From Solitalea koreensis (GTDB lineage: Bacteria > Bacteroidota > Bacteroidia > Sphingobacteriales > Sphingobacteriaceae): 64,000 bases of DNA. The stretch spans positions 180,627 to 244,626 of the forward strand of contig NZ_FXSZ01000005.1 in the NCBI RefSeq assembly GCF_900182575.1. Reading direction: 5' to 3'. A program made the translations under genes and the position numbers. Under the pieces are notes generated by a model. The model saw only the letters and a program-made list of their open reading frames with translations, had not been told where the DNA came from and ran no database searches. Of this stretch, positions 52,995-61,084 are shown piece after piece (position 1 is the first letter of the stretch; every line of letters begins with the position of its first letter).

Positions 52995-53126
52995 ATGAGG
53001 TATTCAGAACATAGAAGAAGGCCAAAGGACGTGTTTTTTGAAGGGTTTAATGGTTCTATTGTATGGATATTGATCATATCCATTATTATAATATGTGGAT
53101 TGGCTTATTTGCTTGGTTTTCTATAA
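52995..53126 (+). CDS. Small single-span membrane protein (43 residues)
   Basis: A 43-codon open frame: a basic N-terminus (MRYSEHRRRPKDVFFEGFNG) and one hydrophobic span (IVWILIISIIIIICGLAYLLGFL-like, ending at the stop). Basic residues before the helix suggest an N-in topology. No family is recognised. Support comes from its placement behind two FNR-like boxes and a -7-like element. It overlaps the convergent gene at 53105 by 22 bp. Confidence 0.5.
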   Translation: MRYSEHRRRPKDVFFEGFNGSIVWILIISIIIICGLAYLLGFL

Positions 53127-53617
53127 ATGAAGGTTTCGTTTTTATATTGCCTCCAGTTCCAGATAAAATCATGCTTATAGTTTTTGAGTAGAATAAAAAA
53201 AGCTATAGCCATTGAAATAGTGGCCGGAAATGCAGCTCCAACACCCAATGGAGCAATAGCAAGGCCGAAAATAATACCACCTATGCAAGCCAGTTTTGTC
53301 CATGTTCTATTTAATAGCAATCCAAGAAATAGTAGAAATTGCCCAAATGCAATTATGTGAATGATGGTTTTGGTATGTTGTGAAAAGTAACCGTAAATAA
53401 ACTCACGATAAAAAGAACTAAAGGTGAATTTGCCATAATCGAGGTAAACCTCAGGTAGTTTTACTACTAAGGTAGAATTCAAATAACAAGCCCATAAAAA
53501 GAATCCAGCAAGAAATAATCTTGCCCACATTGGTTTTTTTAATGCACCAAGAATGCATAAGCCAAAAATTAGGTTTGAAAAAAGATATAGAGCAAGATAT
53601 TGTTTAAGCGCTTCCAT
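53105..53617 (-). CDS. Membrane protein of unknown function
   Basis: 170 residues from the ATG at 53617 (open 12 codons further, from TTG). Four or five membrane helices (ALYLFSNLIFGLCILGAL, WARLFLAGFFLWACYL, IIHIIAFGQFLLFLGLLL, ACIGGIIFGLAIAPLGVG) with a short basic tail. The layout recalls DoxX-like or vitamin-K-epoxide-type small membrane proteins, but no motif confirms it. Last gene of the thioredoxin operon, 61 bp after the SRPBCC gene. Confidence 0.62.
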   Translation of the reverse strand: MEALKQYLALYLFSNLIFGLCILGALKKPMWARLFLAGFFLWACYLNSTLVVKLPEVYLDYGKFTFSSFYREFIYGYFSQHTKTIIHIIAFGQFLLFLGLLLNRTWTKLACIGGIIFGLAIAPLGVGAAFPATISMAIAFFILLKNYKHDFIWNWRQYKNETFIYRKPSK

Positions 53618-53678
53618 CTTTACCAGTTTTAATGTTTCTTTTTTAGGTATCAATCTTTATTTAGTTTACCTATTTATA

Positions 53679-54785
53679 TCAACTACTTAATCTAGCTTGT
53701 GCATCTCGTTCCGCTAAATGCCTGATGTTTTTTAGTTGAGATACTGACATCAAACCGTGCACAGGAGGGTAGAGCACATTGCCCATAAGCCATTCTGCCC
53801 ATTTGGGCGATGACTCCATTCTAGCACGGCTAATTAAATGGGTGGCATCTTCTCCAATTGGTTCAAGAATAAAGGCCCATGTCATTTTAAATGGGCCTCC
53901 TGCCCGTACCGTTTTGCCACCTATTATGAAATATTTTTCATGCTTTATCGAATAGACCTCAAAAAAACTATCTTGAGCCGGAGTAGCAGCCAATTTATCT
54001 CCAATATTTCTTGTTTCCCAACCCGTAACTAAATGGTTAACACTTGGAATTCCCGCATGATCAAGCCAGTCGATGCTGTACCAGCCAGCCCGATCACAAC
54101 CCAATTGCATTAAGTATCGCCAAACAATAGGAGGCGGTGCTTCAATGTTGGTATGAAAAGTAATGCTATATTGTGAATCAGGAATTAACTCATCACCGGG
54201 TAAAGGTCGATGGTTGTCATCTGGTAGTTTCATTTTTCCCAAATCAGCTTGAATATGGGCTAGCAAAGATTCGCGGATGAGTCGTGAACCCACTCCTATA
54301 ATATGATAATATCGATTGAGTTTTGTCCAACTTTGATCGTCTGTTGCTGATGTACGCAATTCAAAACGGATAGTGCTACCATCCAAATACGGCTCTACTG
54401 TTATAGCCCAAGCTACTTTTCCCCATCCGGGTGTATTAAATGTTCGAAACTTATCAGGTTTTACTTTAGCAAAAGGAATATCAAGGTGCCAAAATTGTCC
54501 GACTGCACCTACTACAACCTCCCTTTCAGTTTCATGAATAATCATAAAGCCGGTTTCTTCTTGCGTTATTTGGTCAATGCCTAATCTTCTATCGATATTT
54601 TGGTTATCGCTGCCCACTATTTTTGAGGGTAAGGTTCTGATGTCAAACAGTAACCGCACCCATGGAACCATGGACATATCGAAATGACGCGCTATTTCCC
54701 ATGCGTTGTCAGGCTTTGCATTAACAAAAATCCGATGGATTTCAGTATGCCTTGGGTTGGGCAATTGCAATTGAATAGCTCTCAT
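53679..54785 (-). CDS. Tandem SRPBCC-domain protein
   Basis: 368 residues in two halves. The second (about 205-350) is a clear SRPBCC/polyketide-cyclase-like fold (IEAPPPIVWRYLMQLGCDRAGWYSIDWLDHAGIPS, then TWAFILEPIGEDATHLISRAR); the first (about 15-180) has the same helix-grip pattern with AITVEPYLDGSTIRFELR. Such domains bind hydrophobic ligands. Function unknown. It lies 25 bp after the membrane protein gene in the thioredoxin operon. Confidence 0.72.
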   Translation of the reverse strand: MRAIQLQLPNPRHTEIHRIFVNAKPDNAWEIARHFDMSMVPWVRLLFDIRTLPSKIVGSDNQNIDRRLGIDQITQEETGFMIIHETEREVVVGAVGQFWHLDIPFAKVKPDKFRTFNTPGWGKVAWAITVEPYLDGSTIRFELRTSATDDQSWTKLNRYYHIIGVGSRLIRESLLAHIQADLGKMKLPDDNHRPLPGDELIPDSQYSITFHTNIEAPPPIVWRYLMQLGCDRAGWYSIDWLDHAGIPSVNHLVTGWETRNIGDKLAATPAQDSFFEVYSIKHEKYFIIGGKTVRAGGPFKMTWAFILEPIGEDATHLISRARMESSPKWAEWLMGNVLYPPVHGLMSVSQLKNIRHLAERDAQARLSS

Positions 54786-54810
54786 ACTTCCAATTAAATA
54801 ATTGTTCTTA

Positions 54811-55644
54811 CTATCCAGGTATTAATGCATTGTATTTTATGTCTTTTAAACCGATCAATAATAAGACGATGCTGAATAAAGCAAGTACGCTCATAGCCAT
54901 AGTCACTGAAAGATCATAATGGAAGCCTTTTATTTTCATCACCATTGCAATGATTCCTATGGTGATGTTCATTAATATACAAAATACCAGCAGTGCAGGT
55001 GCTAATGTTAAGCCTATGGGTTTGCCTTTGAACGCTAATAGGCCAACAATGAAAAGCCCGGGTAAGCATACAGATAAATCCAACGCATACACAGGATTTG
55101 TTGCTAGCCCGGTTTCAACCAGCTCTTTTGGAATGGTGTTGCCCATCATTACCGCCGGAATAATTGATGAAAGCCAGGTAAGGTAAATAATACAAGCAAT
55201 GGCAATTAGGTAAATACCCGTAATTTTGAAAATTGTATGATGGCTAGTCATGTGGATGATAGGTTTCTTTGATTGTTTCAATAGGAAGTAGATGAATGAA
55301 TAAAAAGATGAACCCAATATGAGGCAGTAGAGTATGAATAGACTATTGAAGTGAACGTCAAAGCAATAAATGGTATAAGTATAAATGAGGTAAAAAATTA
55401 CTCCGCTCCACAGCATTTCTGCTATTTTATTTGCCTTAAAAGCGAGCACACTCGTAATGATTAAAAAAGGAGCAATTAAAAAAAGATTAACCAGATCCTG
55501 AGCGATGGATTGGGCATGCCAATTTGGAGTTTCTTTCGCATAAATGTTGGGATCCAACAAGCCGACACCACTAGCGATAATTATAAAAATCGCGATAAAC
55601 CACGATATTGCAAATAGCGTTTTACGTTGATGATTGATACCCAT
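54811..55644 (-). CDS. Membrane protein of unknown function (eight helices)
   Basis: 277 residues with about eight membrane helices evenly spaced (for example WFIAIFIIIASGVGLLD, LFLIAPFLIITSVLAF, and SVTMAMSVLALFSIVLLLIGL). I do not recognise the family. Start 2 bp after the trxA stop, so it is probably translationally coupled to trxA. It may work with thioredoxin at the inner membrane, but that is only inferred from the position. Confidence 0.68.
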   Translation of the reverse strand: MGINHQRKTLFAISWFIAIFIIIASGVGLLDPNIYAKETPNWHAQSIAQDLVNLFLIAPFLIITSVLAFKANKIAEMLWSGVIFYLIYTYTIYCFDVHFNSLFILYCLILGSSFYSFIYFLLKQSKKPIIHMTSHHTIFKITGIYLIAIACIIYLTWLSSIIPAVMMGNTIPKELVETGLATNPVYALDLSVCLPGLFIVGLLAFKGKPIGLTLAPALLVFCILMNITIGIIAMVMKIKGFHYDLSVTMAMSVLALFSIVLLLIGLKDIKYNALIPG

Positions 55645-55646
55645 TT

Positions 55647-55955
55647 TTAATTAATTTGAGCATTGATTACTTGTTTTAAATGTGCAGCTGCCACCACTCC
55701 CGATTGTCGCCACACCATTTTTCCGTTTTTATAAAGTAGGAGCGTAGGTACACTTCGAACTTGATAAACTGCTGCCGCTTGCTGGTTTTTATCTATATCT
55801 ACCTTTAGTATTTTAATTTTATCGCCCATTGATGCTTTTACCTCCTTTAATATAGGAGCCATCATTTTACATGGTCCGCACCACTCGGCAGAAAAATCAA
55901 CCAATACCAAAGGTTCTCCAGCAAGGAGTTGATCAAAGCTTTTCTTTTCATTCAT
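55647..55955 (-). CDS. trxA: Thioredoxin
   Basis: 102 residues from the ATG at 55955 (a TTG four codons upstream is open). The active site reads AEWCGPCKMM (WCGPC), and the conserved cis-proline is in VRSVPTLLLY. It reduces disulfides of cytoplasmic proteins. It opens the operon trxA-membrane protein-SRPBCC-membrane protein and has an FNR-like box 58 bp upstream of its ATG. Confidence 0.95.
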   Translation of the reverse strand: MNEKKSFDQLLAGEPLVLVDFSAEWCGPCKMMAPILKEVKASMGDKIKILKVDIDKNQQAAAVYQVRSVPTLLLYKNGKMVWRQSGVVAAAHLKQVINAQIN

Positions 55956-55975
55956 TATAGTTCTCAAAATTTAAT

Positions 55976-56018
55976 CAAATCTCCTGCATTATTTTCAGCT
56001 TCTCTATGATTCAAATCA
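55976..56018 (-). promoter_or_regulatory. FNR-like box and -7 element for trxA
   Basis: TGAT-tcaa-ATCA at 56007-56018 is perfect; the minus-strand -7-like GAGATTTG (55976-55983, one mismatch to TAnnTTTG) is centred 33 bp away. Confidence 0.6.
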
Positions 56019-56202
56019 GGTCGTTATTTGATGGACCTCATGAAAATTGGAAAAGCATCCGCCTCCATCTTATCAAATCAGTAGAAGGACGTATGAAATC
56101 GTTTATTAAAAAAGCAAAGACATCGGTATAAACGGGCAAAAATGCTTCCTTAGGAAATGTTTTCGAAGCTCTCGCCGAAGGTATTTTTAAATCAATCCGT
56201 AT

Positions 56203-57261
56203 TTAAAATAAAAGGTGTTTAAGCTTCTTTTTATCCAGTATAATAATATTGCCGTCTTTGATATCAATCAATTTTTCACTTTTGAAATCACTTAAAGTTC
56301 TGATGAGTGATTCTGTTGCTGTGCCAATTACATGAGCCAGGTTTTCTCGAGAAAGCTCAATTTTGGGTTTGTCGTTCTCGAACTCTTTGAACTTATCGGC
56401 AATTTGCAATAAGCCATTTGCCACACGTTTACGCAGGGAAGTATAGGCCAGTGCTAAAAGTTTTTCTTCCTTTTCTAAAACATTATGAGTTAAAAGCTTA
56501 ATAAATTGTTGTGCTACCTGAGCATCTGTATGGATGAGTTGCATAAAATCTTGTTTTGAAATTTGCATCAGTTTGGCATCTTCCAGTATTTCAGCATTGT
56601 TAGAATAATTGATTTCTTCCAAAATGGCGGTATAGCCAATAAAATCTCCGGGGCCGTAAATCGAAATGATCAATTCTTTGCCCGCTTCATTTATTTTGTA
56701 AGTTTTTACTTTTCCTTCAACCACTAAATAAACGGCATGGGGTTTATGGCCTTCGCTATAGAGTAGTTGCTTCTTTTTATAACTAAACAGGTCTTGCTTG
56801 TTTGCGGTTAGTTTAATTTTGCCTTCGGCTTTAGCCTGATGAATGAAATTATTAATTCCGTTAGCATAAAGCGTAAAGTTATGTTTTAGTACATCCGATT
56901 TTTTTAGCCGGGTTTCCACCGCTTTGAGCAGGTCTAAATCATCAAACGGTTTGGTTAAATAGTCATCGGCACCTAATTCCATTCCTTTTCTAAAATCACC
57001 CTTTTCCGATTTTGCAGTCAAAAATATAAACGGAATGCTTGCTGTTTCTTTGTTTTTGCCCAGCAGATGTAATACCCCATAGCCATCCAAAATGGGCATC
57101 ATAATATCACAAATGATCAAATCGGGTAGTTCTTTTAAAGCTATTTCAACACCGGTTTTGCCATTATCAGCAGTTAAAACCGTGTAATTAGACAGCTCCA
57201 GAATTTCTGCTGTGTTTTCTCTTACCTCCTTGTGGTCTTCAATCAATAATACCTTAGTCAT
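56203..57261 (-). CDS. Response regulator with Crp/Fnr-type output (receiver-cNMP barrel-HTH fusion)
   Basis: 352 residues from the ATG at 57261. The receiver domain (1-120) has E8-D9, the phosphoacceptor D52 in IICDIMMP, T near 83 in FLTAK and K in TKPFDD. A CRP-type barrel (about 150-250, LLYSEGHKPHAVYLVVEGKVKTY) follows, then a Crp/Fnr helix-turn-helix whose recognition helix has T316-E317-x3-R321, as FNR (V-E-x3-R), predicting TTGAT-type sites. No Fe-S cysteines exist. It overlaps the kinase gene by 8 bp, and is probably its partner. Confidence 0.93.
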   Translation of the reverse strand: MTKVLLIEDHKEVRENTAEILELSNYTVLTADNGKTGVEIALKELPDLIICDIMMPILDGYGVLHLLGKNKETASIPFIFLTAKSEKGDFRKGMELGADDYLTKPFDDLDLLKAVETRLKKSDVLKHNFTLYANGINNFIHQAKAEGKIKLTANKQDLFSYKKKQLLYSEGHKPHAVYLVVEGKVKTYKINEAGKELIISIYGPGDFIGYTAILEEINYSNNAEILEDAKLMQISKQDFMQLIHTDAQVAQQFIKLLTHNVLEKEEKLLALAYTSLRKRVANGLLQIADKFKEFENDKPKIELSRENLAHVIGTATESLIRTLSDFKSEKLIDIKDGNIIILDKKKLKHLLF

Positions 57262-58528
57262 GCTCAATTATCTTTTTGTTTTTTTGAGGGATGTGAACCG
57301 TAAAAGTTGAGCCTTCATTCAGTTTACTGTCTATTTCAATATAGCCATCCATAAGTTCAAGATATTTTGATACTATATGTAACCCTAAACCGGTGCCCTG
57401 AATATTATTGGCATTTTTTGCGCGAAAAAAACATTCGAATAAATGTTGCTGATCTTTGTTTGAAATCCCTATCCCTTCATCCTTAACCGAAAGAATTAAA
57501 CTTTCATCGTTAATGGTGCATGTTACTTTAATAGTAGTATGTTCAGGCGAAAATTTGATGGCATTAGTAACGAGATTCGTAACCATATATTTTAAAAGAG
57601 TTAAATCAATTAAAACAGTTTTTGTGCCCGACTTAGTAAATTCAATTGTCTGACCGGTTCTGGCAAGCTCTTGCAAATCTTGAATCAGATTATCAAATTC
57701 TGCATAGCATTCTTCTGCTTTTACTAACGCTATATTAGCATGTATGGTACCTTCTTCCAGCTGACCAATCGATAAGAAATCTTCCAAAATGCTTTTCATG
57801 TCGGTAACCGCATCTTTAATACGCTGAATGTGTTTTTCCCTTTTTTGCGTATGTATTGGATCATGATATTTTCCTATCAATGAAATAGAGGATAGGATGG
57901 TGCTCAGTGGTGTGCGAAATTCATGCGATGCCATTGTAACAAATCTTGATTTTAGGTCGCTCAGCTCTTTCTCCTTTTCCAATGCTTTGCTAAGTTCAGT
58001 TTTCGATTTTTTCAATTCTGCCAAAGCTTCTTTGAACATTTTTGTGCGGTCTTCTACTTTTTGTTCCAGCTCAATATTTAATTGTTTTACCTGAATGTTT
58101 ATTTTTTCAAGTTCAGCTTTTTGCTTGTTTATTAAACATTCATTTTCTTTTCGTAATGTAATATCTATTATGAAAGCAATTACATGCATATTACCATTCG
58201 AGTTGTAATAGCTAAGACTTATTTCTACCGGAAACTCCGTTCCATCCTTTTTTTGAGCATGCAAATCGCGCCCGGAACCCATTAACCGATTTTGAGGAGA
58301 AAGGAGAAAATTACTTCTGTATGCAGTGTGTTTTGAATGAAAACGGTGGGGAATCAGAGCTTCAATGGTTTTACCCAAAATTTCCTTTTTTTCGTAGCCA
58401 AATTGAAGTTCTGCCTGTTTATTGAAATTAATAATCTCACCGTTTGCGTTAATCAAAACAATTCCGATTGTAGAGTAGTTGAAAATTGCTTCAAGTTCTC
58501 GAAAATTTTGTTGAGGGTTAATTTTCAT
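57254..58528 (-). CDS. PAS-domain sensor histidine kinase
   Basis: 424 residues from the ATG at 58528. One PAS domain (about 10-130), a coiled-coil linker (~135-200), the HisKA motif MASHEFRTPLSTILSSI, and the ATPase domain with N-box NLVTNAIKFSPE, G1 DEGIGIS and G2 GTGLGLHIV. No membrane segment, so it is cytoplasmic. The PAS segment PHRFHSKHTAYRSNFL has a His at the position of the FixL heme ligand, but the same residue occurs in many non-heme PAS domains. It pairs with the receiver-Crp fusion downstream (8-bp overlap). Confidence 0.92.
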   Translation of the reverse strand: MKINPQQNFRELEAIFNYSTIGIVLINANGEIINFNKQAELQFGYEKKEILGKTIEALIPHRFHSKHTAYRSNFLLSPQNRLMGSGRDLHAQKKDGTEFPVEISLSYYNSNGNMHVIAFIIDITLRKENECLINKQKAELEKINIQVKQLNIELEQKVEDRTKMFKEALAELKKSKTELSKALEKEKELSDLKSRFVTMASHEFRTPLSTILSSISLIGKYHDPIHTQKREKHIQRIKDAVTDMKSILEDFLSIGQLEEGTIHANIALVKAEECYAEFDNLIQDLQELARTGQTIEFTKSGTKTVLIDLTLLKYMVTNLVTNAIKFSPEHTTIKVTCTINDESLILSVKDEGIGISNKDQQHLFECFFRAKNANNIQGTGLGLHIVSKYLELMDGYIEIDSKLNEGSTFTVHIPQKNKKIIEHD

Positions 58529-58559
58529 GTATGAATTCAACAATTATCGTATTTAAGGT

Positions 58560-58934
58560 TTAAGGGTGTTCTGATAAAAATTTATTACTGGTATGTTTTA
58601 AATCGATGTACTCTTTTTCAACTTCAAATACTTTATTACGAATTTCATTTTGCTGGTCAATAAGTTCAGTAGTAAGTTGACCTTGCATTTTATCTTTTTG
58701 AAGGTTCGTTAGCTGTTGATTAATTTCTTGTGTGAGGTAATCAAATTCCGCCCTGACTTCCACAATCTTACCCATTAAGCCCTCTGCATCGGCCGCTAGT
58801 TTGGGAATTGAATTTCTTTGGATGATTGAGAATAGTTTACCTTCAAGACTTTCTGCTTCTCCCTGATAAGATTTCAGCATATTATTCCAATCAAACAGTT
58901 CTTCATTATAATATTCTACAGTTGAATTCTTCAT
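58560..58934 (-). CDS. Coiled-coil protein of unknown function
   Basis: 124 residues, highly charged, mostly helical (EAESLEGKLFSIIQRNSIPKLAADAEGLMGKIVEVRAEFDYLTQEINQQL), with heptad-like spacing and no membrane segment. It lies 31 bp upstream of the histidine-kinase gene on the same strand and is probably the first gene of that operon. I do not recognise a family; a regulatory partner of the kinase is possible. Confidence 0.7.
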   Translation of the reverse strand: MKNSTVEYYNEELFDWNNMLKSYQGEAESLEGKLFSIIQRNSIPKLAADAEGLMGKIVEVRAEFDYLTQEINQQLTNLQKDKMQGQLTTELIDQQNEIRNKVFEVEKEYIDLKHTSNKFLSEHP

Positions 58935-59145
58935 GTGGAAACTTTTTTTGAACTATTAAAACACTTGATCGATTGTATTAAGTTACTAATTTTCAATGTT
59001 TTTATTTATTATATTATCGTTGCTGCCTATGGTTTTAAAGAAGGTATGGAAAAAGTAAGAAAACTTTAAAGAGTAGTACTAGGCAAGCCACAATGGGTAG
59101 GGCTGAAGTAAAAGGCTGTTAGATTTAACTCCACCATCATTTTAA

Positions 59146-59185
59146 GTTTCGCATATCCTTCGTATTTTCAATATATACGAAACTC
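59146..59185. promoter_or_regulatory. Inverted repeat and direct-repeat site upstream of the recombinase gene
   Basis: GTTTCGCATAT (59146-59156) pairs with ATATACGAAAC (59173-59183) with one mismatch, and TTCGTAT / ATACGAA nests inside. The right half, AATATATACGAAACTC (59170-59185), recurs as AATATATACGCAACTC at 60887-60902. It is 13 bp upstream of the ATG and may be an operator, promoter or recombination site. Confidence 0.55.
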
Positions 59186-59197
59186 TTCTGCTATCCT

Positions 59198-60820
59198 ATG
59201 CATATTTCTAAAATTGAACACCGTGGTGAACAACGGTTAAAAATAGATTTTCCCTACAACCTTGAAATTTCTATTCGAATAAAATCCATTGAAGATGCCC
59301 GCTGGAGTAGAACGCATAAAGCCTGGCATATTCCCTGTACGAAAGCTGCTTACCAACAGCTCATTGCTCTTTTTCCGGATCTGAAGGCTAGCCCTGCAAC
59401 GAAAATGACCGAGCCGGAGATGAAAGAACCTGTCGAAAAGGTGCAAACTCACAAAGGAGTATCAGGAATATCGATCGAAGTTATCGGCCGAAAAATTATT
59501 ATTAAAATGCCTAAAAACGAGGCCGATATTCGTTTTGTTTCACAATTAAAATACAGCAGATGGAATGCTTCCGGATTTTACTGGCAATTACCCAATTATG
59601 GAGGCAACCTTGATGTGCTGAAAAGTTATTTCGGAAACCGTTTGTTACACGTGTCTGTAAGTGAGGAAATAAGTTTACAGGCGGGCTCTTCACAAAAGGT
59701 GTTGAATAAAAATGAGGCATGGGTAATAAAAACGGTTTCGGGCAGAATAAAGATCATAGCCGGATATTCTGAAGCCCTTACCCGTATAGTTAAGAAATTG
59801 CCTTTTTATTTTTGGGATGCCAGGAACAAATGGTGGACAGTGGCCTATTCTGAAAAAACACTTGCCGGTTTGCGCTTAATGCTTGAAGAAACAGGCTTTA
59901 CCTGCATTTATGAAGAGGAAGAAAACAAAAGAGAGGGGAAAGCAAGAGTAAATGCGGAAACATTGGCCAGTTACCGCAATGCCCCTAAAGAATATGCCGA
60001 TAAGTTGAATGAGTTGCGCTACAGTGCTTCTACCATTAAATCATATGTGGCCTTGTTTGAAGAATTTATAAATCATTTTCCCAAGCATGCCATCGACTCT
60101 ATTGATGAAAAACAGATCATCAGTTTCTTAAGGTACCTGGTTACCGAGCGTAAAGTGAGTTCATCCTATCAGAATCAGGCTATTAATAGTATAAAATTTT
60201 ATTACGAGCGTGTATTGGGAGGACAACGGAAATGTTATTTCATTGAGCGGCCGATAAAAGAAAAGGCCCTGCCTACGGTTTTAAGCGAAGAAGAGGTAAG
60301 GCAATTGATCAGTTCGATTACCAATTTAAAGCACAAAGCCATGATCATGCTTACCTATTCGGCTGGGTTGAGAATAAGCGAACTTATTGCACTGAGAATA
60401 ATTGACATTGATTCGGAACGGAAACAGATCCGAATTGAACAGTCAAAAGGAAAGAAAGATCGTTATACCCTGTTGTCTGAAAAAATGCTAAACGTATTAA
60501 GGGCTTATTACCTGGAATATAAACCTGCACATTGGTTATTTGAAGGTTTCTCCGAGAGCAATCAGCCTAAGCCCTATTCGGTTCGAAGTGCCCAGCTGGT
60601 ATTGAAAAGGGCCGCAAAAAAGGCCGGCATTAAGAAAAAGATAAGCATGCATACGCTGAGGCATTCATTTGCCACCCATTTGTTAGAGAATGGAACCGAT
60701 TTGCGTTATATACAAAGTTTATTGGGGCATGGTAGCAGCAAAACCACTGAGATTTATACCCATATAACCACTAAGGGTTTTGATCAGATTAAAAGTCCGT
60801 TGGATTGGTTGGATATTTAA
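59198..60820 (+). CDS. IntI-like tyrosine recombinase with three N-terminal W-x6-W modules
   Basis: 540 residues. The C-terminal half is a complete tyrosine recombinase: R392, H485, R488, H511 and the nucleophile Y520. Its core-binding region (YSASTIKSYVALFEEFINHF, ERKVSSSYQNQAINSIKFYYERVLG) resembles integron IntI and XerC/D proteins. The N-terminal ~250 residues hold three copies of a ~55-residue module with W36-x6-W43, W122-x6-W129 and W206-x6-W213, two of them ending W-x2-P; they resemble HARP/WWxP DNA-binding modules. It faces a cassette-like array downstream. No frameshift. Confidence 0.9.
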   Translation: MHISKIEHRGEQRLKIDFPYNLEISIRIKSIEDARWSRTHKAWHIPCTKAAYQQLIALFPDLKASPATKMTEPEMKEPVEKVQTHKGVSGISIEVIGRKIIIKMPKNEADIRFVSQLKYSRWNASGFYWQLPNYGGNLDVLKSYFGNRLLHVSVSEEISLQAGSSQKVLNKNEAWVIKTVSGRIKIIAGYSEALTRIVKKLPFYFWDARNKWWTVAYSEKTLAGLRLMLEETGFTCIYEEEENKREGKARVNAETLASYRNAPKEYADKLNELRYSASTIKSYVALFEEFINHFPKHAIDSIDEKQIISFLRYLVTERKVSSSYQNQAINSIKFYYERVLGGQRKCYFIERPIKEKALPTVLSEEEVRQLISSITNLKHKAMIMLTYSAGLRISELIALRIIDIDSERKQIRIEQSKGKKDRYTLLSEKMLNVLRAYYLEYKPAHWLFEGFSESNQPKPYSVRSAQLVLKRAAKKAGIKKKISMHTLRHSFATHLLENGTDLRYIQSLLGHGSSKTTEIYTHITTKGFDQIKSPLDWLDI

Positions 60821-60889
60821 GTAGAATGGTTATTTTAGAGGTTCGGCTACCCCAAAAAAAACAAACAGCAGGGTACAGCTAAATGGAAT

Positions 60890-60934
60890 ATATACGCAAC
60901 TCCGTTTCTTAAAAAGAAGAGTAGTTGCGTATAT
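60890..60934. repeat. Large hairpin (candidate recombination site) after the recombinase gene
   Basis: ATATACGCAACT (60890-60901) and AGTTGCGTATAT (60923-60934) are perfectly complementary over 12 bp; a weaker inner TTCTT / AAGAA pairing lies inside. The hairpin is 6 bp before the first cassette arm, which begins at 60941. Its left arm repeats the site upstream of the recombinase gene. Confidence 0.75.
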
Positions 60935-61009
60935 TCGCTCGTTAGCGGTAATGCTAAAATGCTTTTATGAAAAGACTATCTCTAATTTTCTTTTAGCCTT
61001 TAAACCCTC

Positions 61010-61056
61010 GGGCGACTAACAACTTTGAACAAAACAACTAATTAATAACCTTGACC
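61010..61056 (+). promoter_or_regulatory. Cassette promoter, copy 1
   Basis: A ~46-bp stretch with CAACTTTGAAC at its left and TAATTAATAACCTTG at its right, nearly repeated at 62738-62780. TTG (within CTTTGAAC) and TAACCTTG (one base from TAnnTTTG) are separated by 18 bp, as in Bacteroidota promoters. Confidence 0.6.
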
Positions 61057-61084
61057 CTTTCATTGTAGGCAATTTTTTGAAGAG

